From positions 1 to 64,000 of the forward strand of contig CALMGA010000228.1 in assembly GCA_937863205.1 (NCBI GenBank): DNA of 64,000 bases, written 5' to 3'. The stretch is from an uncultured Beijerinckiaceae bacterium (GTDB lineage: Bacteria > Pseudomonadota > Alphaproteobacteria > Rhizobiales > Beijerinckiaceae). The stretch's first letter is position 1; every line of letters begins with the position of its first letter. Below are positions 17,080 through 26,010 of the stretch, in pieces. The position numbers were made by a program, and so were the translations under genes. The notes beneath the pieces are model-generated. The model did not search any database and had not been told where the DNA came from. It saw only the letters and a program-made list of their open reading frames with translations.

Positions 17080-18471
17080 TCAGGCCGCAGCCGAACTCAT
17101 CGTGCCGCTCATCGCCTCGCCCATCATGGCATCGCTCATCGCCACCTCATCCATCGCCACGCGGCTCAACGCGTCTTCGCCCATCATGCCGTCGTTCAGC
17201 AGCGAGGCCGGAATCTGCGTCATGCCGGCCGGCATCAGGGCGGCCGCCATCAGATCGGCCATCACCTTGGCATCATATTGGGCGCGGAAGGCGACGAGGC
17301 AGTCGATGACGGCGTGGATCTCGGCCTCGCTATGCCCGGCCGACAGGAAGAAGCGCAACCGCGGCTGGTCCCGGGGAACGCCGACCTGGATGATCGGCGG
17401 CACGTAGAAGCCGTGGGCGTCGAGGTAGCGCGAGGCGGCCAGCGTCTCGTAGCTGTCGCGAAACAGGATGGGGACGACGCCGCGGCCGATCGCCGGGCCG
17501 GTGTCGAGGCCGGCTTCGCGGGCCAGATCGACGAACAGTTCGCCGTTGCGCACGAGCCGGGCGAGGCGCCAGCTTTCCGACTGGACGAGTTGCAGCGCGG
17601 CCAGGGCGGCGGCGCTGATCACCGGCGACAGGCCGACCGAGTAGACGAAACCGGGAAGACAATGGCGGAACCAGTTGATGACAGGCTTGCGAGCGCAAAC
17701 GAAGCCGCCGCAGGTGCCGAAGCTCTTCGACAGCGTGCCGATGATGAGGTCGACGTCGTTGGGGTCGACGCCGGTGTATTCGCACAGGCCGCGGCCATGA
17801 GCGCCGAGCACGCCGATCGAGTGGGCCTCGTCCAGCAGCAGCCAGGTGTCGTGCTTGGCCTTCAGTTCGACGAGGCGGGGCAGATCGACGACGTCGCCGT
17901 CCATCGAGAACAGGCTCTCGGCCACGATCAGGGCGCTGCGGTGCAGCGGACGGTGCTCGGCGAGAAGGGCATCGAGGTGGTCGAGGTCGTTGTGTCGGAA
18001 GAACACCACCTCCGATCCCGAGCTTTTGCAGCCGGAGATGATGCTGTTGTGGCTGAGGTCGTCGAGGAAGATGACGCCGCGCGAGCCCATGATGTGCGAG
18101 ATCACGGTGACGTTGGTCAGGTAGCCCGACACCAGCGTCATCACCTCCTCGGTGCCGACGAACGCGGCCAGCGCCCGCTCCAGGTCCTTGTGGCTGTCGC
18201 GCTCGCCGCCGACGAGGCGCGAGGCCAGCGCGCCGATGCCGACGACGTCGAGCGCCTCGGCCGCGGCGCCCTTCACGGCGGGGTGGTTGCTCAGGCCGAG
18301 GTAGTCGTAATTGGCGAAGGACACGAAGCGCCGGCCCGCCGCTTCGGCGTCGCGACGGGCCTTGTCCACCGGCACGAAGAAGGGATTGTGCCGGGTGAGA
18401 TAGGTGCCGCCGGCGAGGCGGTATCGCTTCTCGGCGAAGTCGGCGAGGCTTTTTTGTTTCTTCACGGTCAT
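17080..18471 (-). CDS. Alpha-oxoamine synthase, serine palmitoyltransferase-like
   Basis: 463 residues from ATG 18471; an upstream ATG at 18519 is possible and neither has a strong ribosome site. It is a fold-type I PLP enzyme with PLP-stacking His141 (DLSHNSI), Asp214-E-A-His217, and PLP lysine Lys249 in IGTLSKSFGTCGG. The family (SPT, KBL, ALAS, BioF) condenses an amino acid with an acyl thioester. The partner genes point to SPT, which makes 3-ketosphinganine from serine and palmitoyl thioester. An unusual Met-rich tail follows the catalytic domain (about residues 403-463, with repeated AMSDAMMGEAMSGTM-like sequence). It is the first gene of a three-gene operon. No acyl carrier protein or ketoreductase gene is nearby. 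Confidence 0.85.
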   Translation of the reverse strand: MTVKKQKSLADFAEKRYRLAGGTYLTRHNPFFVPVDKARRDAEAAGRRFVSFANYDYLGLSNHPAVKGAAAEALDVVGIGALASRLVGGERDSHKDLERALAAFVGTEEVMTLVSGYLTNVTVISHIMGSRGVIFLDDLSHNSIISGCKSSGSEVVFFRHNDLDHLDALLAEHRPLHRSALIVAESLFSMDGDVVDLPRLVELKAKHDTWLLLDEAHSIGVLGAHGRGLCEYTGVDPNDVDLIIGTLSKSFGTCGGFVCARKPVINWFRHCLPGFVYSVGLSPVISAAALAALQLVQSESWRLARLVRNGELFVDLAREAGLDTGPAIGRGVVPILFRDSYETLAASRYLDAHGFYVPPIIQVGVPRDQPRLRFFLSAGHSEAEIHAVIDCLVAFRAQYDAKVMADLMAAALMPAGMTQIPASLLNDGMMGEDALSRVAMDEVAMSDAMMGEAMSGTMSSAAA

Positions 18472-18697
18472 TCGCAATCTTGGAAATCGGCCGGAGGTGG
18501 CCCCGCTCTCGGGTTTCATCGAGGGATACCATCGCCGCCGATGCCGACAAGAGCAGGGAAGACACGCCCGCCTTCTCCCCACGGCGGAAACATGGCGAAA
18601 TATTGATCCTGCTGAAATTCCAAAGAGTTAGGCCGCAATCAATTCACGTTACATTTCATGACACCGGGTCAGTCCTGCAAACACGGGATTGACGACG

Positions 18698-19684
18698 TTA
18701 CCCGGCAGGAAAGCCGCGCTCGCGCAGGAACTGCTTCACCGTTACTTGCGAGGGCAGCGAGGGAATGGCGCCGCGGCTGCTGGCGGTGAGGGCGCCGGCG
18801 GCGGCGGCGAAGCGGATGGCGCGCCGCAGCGGCTCGCCGCCCCGGTACAGGCCGGCATGCTGCGGCTCGGGATCGCGCACGAGCGCGGCGAGCAGGGCGG
18901 CTGTGAAGGCGTCACCGGCGCCGGTAGCATCCACCGCCGACACGGGGAAGCCCGGCTCGGCGCCCTCGGCCTCTTCCGTTAGCCACAGCGCGCCCTTGGC
19001 GCCCGATGTCACCACCATCAGACGCAGGCGGGGGTGCCAGAGCGCCCGCGCGCCCTCGATCAGGTCGCACGAGCTGGTCAGGAACTGGACCTCGTTGTCG
19101 GCGATCTTGACGACTTCCGCCTCGGCGAGACCGAGGCGCATCGCGTCCGCCGCCGCCGCCGCGTCCGGCCACAGGGGGAGGCGCAGGTTGGGATCGAAGC
19201 TGATGCGCAGGCCCCGCGCGCGGGCGATCGCCACCGCCCGCAACGTCGCCGCCCGCGCCGGCTCGTGGGCGAGGCTGATCGAGCCGAAGTGCAGGACGGA
19301 GGCGCCGCGCAGCACTTACTCGTTGATGTCGGAGGGCGCGAAGGTGGTGTGGGCGGCGGGCGTCCCGTAAAAAATGAAGTCGCGCTCGCCATCGGCGGCC
19401 AGCGACACGGCCGCCAGCGCGGTCGGTGCCGTCGCGCTCACCCGCAGGCCGGACACGTCGACGCCCTCGACAGCCAGCGTATCGGCAAGGAAGCGGCCGA
19501 AACCATCGGCCCCGACGCTGCCCATGAAGGCGGAGGCGATGCCGAGCCGGGCGAGGCCGACGGCGACGTTGGCCGGCGCGCCGCCGGCCGCCTTCACCAG
19601 CGTGTCGGCGTTGGCCAGGCTGGCGCCGCTTGCCGCCGGCACCAGGTCGACCAGGATCTCGCCCAAGCACACGACATCGGCCAT
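18698..19684 (-). pseudogene. PfkB-family sugar kinase (fructokinase-like) split by an in-frame stop
   Basis: The frame opens at ATG 19684, with a GGGAGG Shine-Dalgarno, and shows the PfkB N-terminus (CLGEILVDLVP, GGAPANVAVGLARLG). It then meets TAA at 19316-19318 and continues in the same frame to 18698. The continuation has the LHFGSISL block, FDPNLR, and the C-terminal signature DATGAGDAFTAALL with the catalytic Asp. Homologues usually have an aromatic residue near this point (NEY-type), so a single change of TAC or TAT to TAA would explain the break. GTG 19313-19315 follows directly, so a split expression product is conceivable. If intact it would be a cytosolic carbohydrate kinase of 328 residues. 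Confidence 0.8.
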
Positions 19685-19718
19685 TCACCACCCTCCCCCG
19701 TGCCGGCGAGCATGCCGT

Positions 19719-19796
19719 CAGAGCATCGGACCCTCAAAGGGGTCCGGTCCGATGCTCTGACTTATTGTGCCGCATCGGATTAATCCGATGCTCTTG
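19719..19796. repeat. Dispersed GCATCGGA repeat (family A), locus 2
   Basis: It contains a hairpin GAGCATCGGACC (19721-19732) / GGTCCGATGCTC (19746-19757) and a perfect 20-bp palindrome at 19772-19791 (GCATCGGATTAATCCGATGC). It lies in the 280-bp divergent gap between the kinase and glcE. No promoter could be defined there. Confidence 0.8.
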
Positions 19797-19964
19797 AGCG
19801 GCCGATCCTTCAAGCAGGCAACCAGGGTGCGGCCGGCTGCGGCATTGCAATGGAGGGGAAAGCCCCATTTGACGGAGTGCGAGCGCGACTAAGCTTTGGT
19901 AAGCACCGGCGATGCGTCCAAGACCCGACTTGCTTTCGTTGCGCAGCCGCGGTCACTGATCGCG

Positions 19965-21221
19965 ATGGAGATCGTGAAGCCGCGCGACGAGGACGAGGTG
20001 CTGGCCGCCGTGCAGGCGGCGCGCGACGACGAGCTGCCCGTGGAGGTGCTCGGCCACGGCTCGAAGCGCGGGCTCGGTCGGCCGGTGGAGGCACAACGGC
20101 AGATCGACGTCAGCGGTCTTACCGGCGTCACCCTGTACGAGCCTGCCGAGCTGGTGATGACCGCGCGGCCGGGCACGCCGCTGGCCGACATCGCCAAGCT
20201 GCTCGACGAACACAACCAGGAGCTAGCCTTCGAGCCGATGGATCCGTCCAAGCTGTGGCCGGGCAACTCGATCGGCACGCTGGGCGGCACCGTGGCGGTC
20301 AACGCCGGCGGCCCGCGCCGCATCAAGGCCGGAGCGGCCCGCGACCACCTCCTCGGCTTTCGGGCGGTGAGCGGGCGCGGCGACATCTTCAAGTCCGGCG
20401 GACAGGTGATGAAGAACGTCACCGGCTACGATCTGTCCAAGTTGATCGCAGGCTCCCACGGCACGCTGGCCGTGCTCACCGCCGTGACGCTCAAGGTACT
20501 GCCCAGGGCGGACACGGAGCGCACGGTGCTGCTTCACGGCCTCGATGAGCGGCAGGCCGTGGCGGCGCTGAACGAGGCGTCCGGCCTGCCCTATGAGATG
20601 TCGAGCTTCGCCTGCCTCCCCGACGGAACCTGGGCCGGGCTGGAGCCGGGCTGCTGCGTCGCCCTGCGGCTGGAAGGGCCGGCGGTGTCGGTGAACAAGC
20701 GTTTCGAGGAGCTGGCCGCCACCTTCGGGGGACGTGGCCGGATCGGCGATCTGGACGAGCGCGCTTCGCGGCTGTTCTGGGCGGCCGTGCGCGACGCCGA
20801 GCCGGTGGCGGTGGCGACCGGGCCGGTGTGGAAGATTTCCGTGGCGCCCACGCAGGGTGCCGAGGTGGTGTCCGCCCTCCAAGCCGCCGGCGTGCCGCTG
20901 GCGCGCTGGTACTACGATTGGGCCGGCGGCCTCGTCTGGCTGGGGTTGCATGACGCCGGCGGAGCAGGTGGGCAAGTCGCTGAGCAAGTGGCGGGTCGAG
21001 CCGCGAACGGCGGCGGCGATGCCGGCGCGACGGCGATCCGCGCCGTCCTCGCCCGCTTCGACGGCCATGCGACGCTGATGCGCGCGCCCGAAGGCGTGCG
21101 CGCGACAGTTCCGGTGTTTCACCCGCAGCCGGCCGCCCTCGCCGCCCTGTCGCGACGCGTCAAGGCGAGCTTCGATCCCCTCGGCATCCTGAACAGGGGC
21201 CGTCTCGGCCCCCACACCTGA
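19965..21221 (+). CDS. glcE: Glycolate oxidase FAD-binding subunit GlcE
   Basis: 418 residues from ATG 19965, the start that matches where the family begins (KPRDEDEV). An in-frame TTG at 19896 is possible. The FAD-binding (PCMH-type) half has GHGSKRGLGRPV, RPGTPLADI, GTLGGTVAVNAGGPRRIKAGAARDHLLGF and GYDLSKL. GlcE works with GlcD and GlcF to oxidise glycolate to glyoxylate at the inner membrane, passing electrons to quinone. glcF follows 15 nt downstream. glcD, usually upstream, is not here: its place holds a repeat and the broken sugar kinase. Confidence 0.9.
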   Translation: MEIVKPRDEDEVLAAVQAARDDELPVEVLGHGSKRGLGRPVEAQRQIDVSGLTGVTLYEPAELVMTARPGTPLADIAKLLDEHNQELAFEPMDPSKLWPGNSIGTLGGTVAVNAGGPRRIKAGAARDHLLGFRAVSGRGDIFKSGGQVMKNVTGYDLSKLIAGSHGTLAVLTAVTLKVLPRADTERTVLLHGLDERQAVAALNEASGLPYEMSSFACLPDGTWAGLEPGCCVALRLEGPAVSVNKRFEELAATFGGRGRIGDLDERASRLFWAAVRDAEPVAVATGPVWKISVAPTQGAEVVSALQAAGVPLARWYYDWAGGLVWLGLHDAGGAGGQVAEQVAGRAANGGGDAGATAIRAVLARFDGHATLMRAPEGVRATVPVFHPQPAALAALSRRVKASFDPLGILNRGRLGPHT

Positions 21222-21236
21222 CCTCCGCGAGCGAGC

Positions 21237-22538
21237 ATGCAAACCGATTTCAGCAGCGACCTCCTCGAACGGCCGGCCTTCGCTTCGAGCGAGAAGATCA
21301 TCCGCAAGTGCGTGCACTGCGGCTTCTGCACGGCGACCTGCCCGACGTTTCTCCTGCTGGGCGAGGAGAACGACAGCCCGCGCGGCCGCATCTACCTGAT
21401 GAAGGACATGCTGGAAAATGACCGACCCGCAGATGCGGAAACGGTCAAGCACATCGACCGCTGCCTGTCGTGCCTGTCGTGCCTGACGACATGCCCGTCG
21501 GGGGTGAACTACATGCACCTCGTCGACCACGCCCGCGCCCACATCCAGAAGACCTACAAGCGTCCGCTGATGGACCGGCTGACGAGGCAGGTGCTCGGGT
21601 TGGTTCTGCCCTACCCCGGCCGGTTTCGCCTGGCGCTGCAGGGGGCGCGCCTCGCCAAGCCCTTCGCGGGGCTGTTCCCCAAGCGCTTCCACGCAATGTT
21701 TGGCATGGCGCCGGCGAGCCTTCCGGCCAGGGGCACCAGCGACCGGCCGGCGGTGCACCCGGCGCAAGGCGTGCGGGTCAAGCGGGTGGCGCTGCTGACC
21801 GGCTGCGCGCAGCGCGTGCTCGACCCGGCGATCAACGAGGCAACCCTCCGCGTGCTGACCCGGCACGGCATCGAGGTCGTGGTGCTGAAGGGAATCGGAT
21901 GCTGCGGCGCCCTGCAGCATCACATGGGGCAGGAGGATGCCGCCCACGCCTTCGCCGCCGCCAACGTGCGCGCCTTCATGGCGGAGAAGCGCGCGCGCGG
22001 CCTCGACCATTTCGTGATCAACACGTCGGGCTGCGGCACAACCATCAAGGACTACGGCTTCATGATGCGCGAGGATCCCGAGCTGGCGACCGATGCCGCC
22101 GAGCTTTCCGGCCTCACCCGCGACATCAGCGAGATCCTGGCCGAGCTGGCGATCACGCCGCGCTCCCATTTACCCAAGATGCGCGTCGCCTATCACTCGG
22201 CCTGCTCGCTGCAGCATGGGCAAAAGGTGACGCAGGCGCCGGTCGCGGTGCTGCGCAAGGCCGGCTATGAGGTCGTCGCCGTGCCGGAAGGGCACATCTG
22301 CTGCGGCTCGGCCGGCACCTACAACCTGCTGCAGCCCGACATCGCCAACCAGCTCAAGACGCGCAAGGTCGCCAACATCGCCAAGACGCGGCCGGATGTG
22401 ATCGCCGCCGGCAACATCGGCTGCATGGTGCAGATCGCCAGCGGCACGCGAACGCCGGTGGTCCACACCGTGCAGCTCGTGGACTGGGCGACGGGCGGGC
22501 CGAAGCCGCCATCGCTCGGGGCCGACCTCGGCGCCTAG
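21237..22538 (+). CDS. glcF: Glycolate oxidase iron-sulfur subunit GlcF
   Basis: 433 residues. Two ferredoxin-like 4Fe-4S motifs occupy the N-terminus (CVHCGFCTATCPT near 25 and CLSCLSCLTTCPSG near 76). Two CCG cysteine-rich domains follow, ending in GCCGALQHH and ICCGSAGTYN. It transfers electrons from the GlcD/GlcE flavins toward the quinone pool. It starts 15 nt after glcE and is presumably cotranscribed. The cluster-binding cysteines all appear intact. Directly behind it lies a repeat cluster with no terminator T run. Confidence 0.94.
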   Translation: MQTDFSSDLLERPAFASSEKIIRKCVHCGFCTATCPTFLLLGEENDSPRGRIYLMKDMLENDRPADAETVKHIDRCLSCLSCLTTCPSGVNYMHLVDHARAHIQKTYKRPLMDRLTRQVLGLVLPYPGRFRLALQGARLAKPFAGLFPKRFHAMFGMAPASLPARGTSDRPAVHPAQGVRVKRVALLTGCAQRVLDPAINEATLRVLTRHGIEVVVLKGIGCCGALQHHMGQEDAAHAFAAANVRAFMAEKRARGLDHFVINTSGCGTTIKDYGFMMREDPELATDAAELSGLTRDISEILAELAITPRSHLPKMRVAYHSACSLQHGQKVTQAPVAVLRKAGYEVVAVPEGHICCGSAGTYNLLQPDIANQLKTRKVANIAKTRPDVIAAGNIGCMVQIASGTRTPVVHTVQLVDWATGGPKPPSLGADLGA

Positions 22539-22740
22539 AGCATCGGACCGAAAAGTGCGCAGCGGTTTTCGGACAAATCCGATGCGATACAACAAATTAG
22601 AGCATCGGACCGGGTCCGATTTAGGGTCCGATGCTCTAGAGCATCGGACCGAAAAGTGCGCAGCGGTCTTCGGATAACTCCGATGCGGCACAATAGGTGT
22701 GAGCATCCGACCGGACCCGATGAGGGTCTGAGGCTCTGAC
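22539..22740. repeat. Dispersed GCATCGGA repeat (family A), locus 3, tandem copies
   Basis: At least two near-complete units lie head to tail, each with the core GCATCGGACCGAAAAGTGCG, CAGCGGT-CTTCGGA, and ATCCGATGC. Between them is an inverted GAGCATCGGACC...GGTCCGATGCTC pair. It begins immediately at the glcF stop codon, so it may affect the 3' end of that mRNA. This is the densest copy of the family in the window. Confidence 0.85.
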
Positions 22741-22780
22741 GCCTGCAACGGGAGACGCGATACTGATTAGAGTTTCAGCG

Positions 22781-23263
22781 GTGCTATCGGCGCTGCTCAT
22801 CCTGTCGGCGCCTGTTCTCGCCCAGTCGGCCGCCCAAGCCCCTGCCTCGGGTCCGTCCGCCCCCGCTTCGCCCGGCGCTGTCCCACCGACTGCGGCCGAG
22901 CCGGCGATGCCGCCGCTCCCGAGCCTGGAAGGGCAGCAGGGCGAGGTCATCAGCCATTCCGCCGTGTCCGCGCCCTCCAAGAAGCGGCGGGAAAAGGAGG
23001 CTGCCGAACTCGCCGCCAGAAATGCGGCGCGCAAGGAGGTGGCGGGCAAACCTGCAGCCAACAAGGTGGGGGTCGGCATGGCGGCTCCGGCCAGCAAAGG
23101 TCGTGCAGCCGGAGCCAAGCCGTCGGGCAAGAGCGAACCGGCGGGCAAGGCGGCCAAGAGCGAAGCCAAAGGCCCGATCAAGGCCGTCAGCAAGGGCGCT
23201 GTCAAGAAAGCCGGGACTGGGGCGCCCGCCCGCAAGGCGTCCAAGGTGCGCCGACCGCGCTGA
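22781..23263 (+). CDS. Secreted Ala/Lys/Pro-rich low-complexity protein, unknown function
   Basis: 160 residues from GTG 22781. A hydrophobic signal-like segment (LLILSAPVLAQ) is followed by a Pro/Ala-rich spacer, a charged helix (KKRREKEAAELAARNAARKE), and a basic C-terminal half made of Ala-Gly-Lys-rich sequence. The last part resembles histone-H1-like tails. The only good ribosome site (GGAG at 22751-22754) is 27 nt before GTG and would fit a non-standard start near 22763 (CTG) better, so the start is unsettled. A real gene is supported by the signal peptide and frame, not by any family I recognise. Confidence 0.5.
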   Translation: MLSALLILSAPVLAQSAAQAPASGPSAPASPGAVPPTAAEPAMPPLPSLEGQQGEVISHSAVSAPSKKRREKEAAELAARNAARKEVAGKPAANKVGVGMAAPASKGRAAGAKPSGKSEPAGKAAKSEAKGPIKAVSKGAVKKAGTGAPARKASKVRRPR

Positions 23264-23309
23264 AACCTGCGGGGACATCAAGCCTTGCGAACGGCGGGGT
23301 CGCCGGTTC

Positions 23310-25679
23310 CTATTCCGCCGGGTGCCGGCGCAAGCCGTGCGGCAGGCTGTAGAGATACATCGCGGTCGGGCGCAGGATGAGGAGGTCGGCGACCAGCGCG
23401 GCCATCATCGCGAAGGCCGACAGCCAGCCGAACAGGCGCAGCATCGGCAGGTTGGAGAAGGCGGTCACGGCCAGACCGCAGGCCAGCACCACCGAGGTCA
23501 GGATCAGCGCCGGCCCGACCAGGATCGTCGCCCGCTCCACCGACAGAGCCGCGTTGACGCCGGGCTTCTCCTCCAGCCGCAGCCGGTTGAGGAAGTGGAT
23601 GGTGGCCGACAGGCCCAGGCCGAAGGACACGGTCAGCGCCACCACGCTGGCGAACTGCAGTCCTTCCCCCATCGCCCAAAGCAGGCCGCCCGAGGCGACG
23701 ATGGGGAAGATGCCCGGCATGATCGACAGCAGCATCACCTTCCACGAGCGGAAGGCGAGGCCGATGAAGGCGGCGACGAAGACGATCTCGATCGTCAGGA
23801 AGCGCGACAGCCGGTCGATCATCGCCGCCGAGTTGCGCGATGCGATCACGGCGAGGCCGGTCACGGCGATGTCATACCCCTTGTGCTCGGCGCGCACCGC
23901 GTCGAGGCGGTGGTCGAGATCGTCGACGGTGGGCAGCAGCTTGCTCGCATCCTTGTCGGGAATGCGGCCCGACACCAGCACCGACATCTTGTCGGCGGCG
24001 ACGAAGCGGCGGAGGAGGGGCTCCGGCAGGTAGCCGACGTACTTCTTCAAAGTCTCGATGTCTTCGAGGCCGAGCTTCTGGCTCAGCCAGTCGCGCAACG
24101 TTTGCAGCGAGAACACGTTGCCGATGCCGGGCTCGCTTGCCGTCACGCGCTGCACCGCCGCGATGGTGGCGAGCGTATCGCTCGAGTACAGCGTCTGCCC
24201 CGGCGGGAACTGGATCAGCACGTCGATCGGGTTGGCGCCGGTGAGCTTGCGGTCGAGCGTGCCGTTGGCGGTGGTAGCCTGCTGGTTGTTGGGCACCTGG
24301 TCGGCGAGGCGGTAGCGCGGCTGCAGGGTCGAGTAGATGACCGACAGGCCCACCACCACGGCGATGCCGATGAGGCTGTAGAGCCCGGGACGGCCGACCA
24401 TGCGCTCGGCGATCCAGCCGCAGAAGGTGCGCAGCGCGTTGATCGCGGTATCAGCGCCGGCGGTGGAGCGGGCGAGCTTTGCTTCGCCGCGGATCAGGGT
24501 GACGGCGAGCAGCGGCAGCAGCACCAGCACGGTGACGAGCGCGATGAAGGTGGTGAGCAGCCCGGCCTGGCCGAAGGTCTTGATGAGGTCGCTGTCGGAA
24601 AACAGCAGCGCCACGAACGACACCATGGTGGTGGTGTGGGTCAGCACGCAGGCCGGCCCGACGACCGCGATGGCGCCGCGGATCGCCTGCGCCTTCGAAT
24701 TGCCGGCGACGAGCCGGTCGCGGATGGCGAAGGTCAGCTGCATCGAGTCCGAGAACGAGATCACCATGATGAGCGGCGTCATCACGTTGAGGAAGATGTT
24801 GAGCTGGAAGTCGAGCCAGCCGAGCGCGCCCACTGAGATCAGGATGGCCACCAAGGGCGGCGCCGCCGCCACGATCATGAACGACACGCGCTTGAAGAAC
24901 AGGATGGCCACGAGGCAACCGGCAACGAAGCCGATGGCGTTGTAGGTGATGCGGTCGCTTTCCACCGAATTGTGGATTTCGAGCTGCATCACCGGCACGC
25001 CGGCCAGTTCCGCCTTGAGGTCGGAGCCGGCGAGGTCCTCCGCCATCACCTTGCGGATCTCCTTCACGATCGGGCCGGAGCGGCTGCTCTTGGCGACCTC
25101 CGGGTTGAGCGCCAGCACGATCAGGGCGAGGGTGCCGTCGGGCGAGATCAGCTTGCCGTTGATCAGCTCGTTGGCGCGCACCTTGGCGACGACATCTTGG
25201 TACTCGGGGCCTTCCGGCAGCGGCTCGGGGAAGAGCGGCGGCGGGATGGTCTGCCCGGCCTCGGGCGGCTGCCGTGCCGAGAACATCGACAGGATCGATC
25301 GCTCTCCCTCGACGAGCTGGAGGTCGGTGACGAGGTCGCGGATCTTCTGGACGTTGTCGCGGGCGAGCAGGTTCTGGCCCGTCACCACCACCAGCACGTC
25401 GTATTCGCTCGACGGGAAGTTCTTCACCACCGCCTCGTACTGGCGGAACTGCGGCGTGTTGGAGCGGAACAGCTGGGAGAGCGAGTCGTCAACCGTGAGC
25501 TTGCCGATGCCGAAAGCGGCGAAGATCGCCACCGCCGCGAAGATGAGGCCGACGATCAGCGGCGCTTTCAACGATACGAGGCCGAGGCGCTCCGTGCCGA
25601 AGGCAAGGGCCGGCAGGCCGCGATCGGGCGTGCCGGTGCCCGATTCCGAGGATTGGACTTCGCTTTCGACGCCGTGCAT
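23310..25679 (-). CDS. MMPL/RND-superfamily exporter (HpnN-like)
   Basis: 789 residues from ATG 25679, with GAGGGAG upstream. It has two homologous halves, each with a transmembrane helix, a large periplasmic loop (the first starts at VDDSLSQLFRSNTPQF), and a block of five to six helices. The sterol-sensing/MMPL-like helices have FSDSMQL and TVSFGLGLSATIHFLNRL, where the acidic Asp of the first (FSDS) is the probable proton relay. The group includes the hopanoid transporter HpnN and exports hydrophobic lipids to the outer membrane. The substrate here is unknown. It is monocistronic. The gap 25680-26010 to pal shows no gene. Confidence 0.85.
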   Translation of the reverse strand: MHGVESEVQSSESGTGTPDRGLPALAFGTERLGLVSLKAPLIVGLIFAAVAIFAAFGIGKLTVDDSLSQLFRSNTPQFRQYEAVVKNFPSSEYDVLVVVTGQNLLARDNVQKIRDLVTDLQLVEGERSILSMFSARQPPEAGQTIPPPLFPEPLPEGPEYQDVVAKVRANELINGKLISPDGTLALIVLALNPEVAKSSRSGPIVKEIRKVMAEDLAGSDLKAELAGVPVMQLEIHNSVESDRITYNAIGFVAGCLVAILFFKRVSFMIVAAAPPLVAILISVGALGWLDFQLNIFLNVMTPLIMVISFSDSMQLTFAIRDRLVAGNSKAQAIRGAIAVVGPACVLTHTTTMVSFVALLFSDSDLIKTFGQAGLLTTFIALVTVLVLLPLLAVTLIRGEAKLARSTAGADTAINALRTFCGWIAERMVGRPGLYSLIGIAVVVGLSVIYSTLQPRYRLADQVPNNQQATTANGTLDRKLTGANPIDVLIQFPPGQTLYSSDTLATIAAVQRVTASEPGIGNVFSLQTLRDWLSQKLGLEDIETLKKYVGYLPEPLLRRFVAADKMSVLVSGRIPDKDASKLLPTVDDLDHRLDAVRAEHKGYDIAVTGLAVIASRNSAAMIDRLSRFLTIEIVFVAAFIGLAFRSWKVMLLSIMPGIFPIVASGGLLWAMGEGLQFASVVALTVSFGLGLSATIHFLNRLRLEEKPGVNAALSVERATILVGPALILTSVVLACGLAVTAFSNLPMLRLFGWLSAFAMMAALVADLLILRPTAMYLYSLPHGLRRHPAE

Positions 25680-26010
25680 CGGGCTCCCTCGATCAACCGA
25701 TCGAAACATGCTGCGCGCGCCCGAGATGCCGGAGACAGGGCCGAAGCTCGTCCACCAAACCTCGACCGATGAGCCAGTCCCGCCGGGTCACGGTACACGT
25801 ACCAGCCGGTACAGGTATCTGCTCATAAACGGTGTAGCCGACCTGTGCTAGTGCGGCAACACGGCGGGTTCAAGCCGGGGAACGCCGGTGTTGCGCCGTA
25901 AAGCGGCCATCAAGGCTTTCTTTATCGGCTGGCCAAGATCGGCGAAGCGAGAGCAACCGGTGACGGCTCGTGAAGGCGAGGTGGGCTGCGTAGGATCGGG
26001 GGTTAGGATC

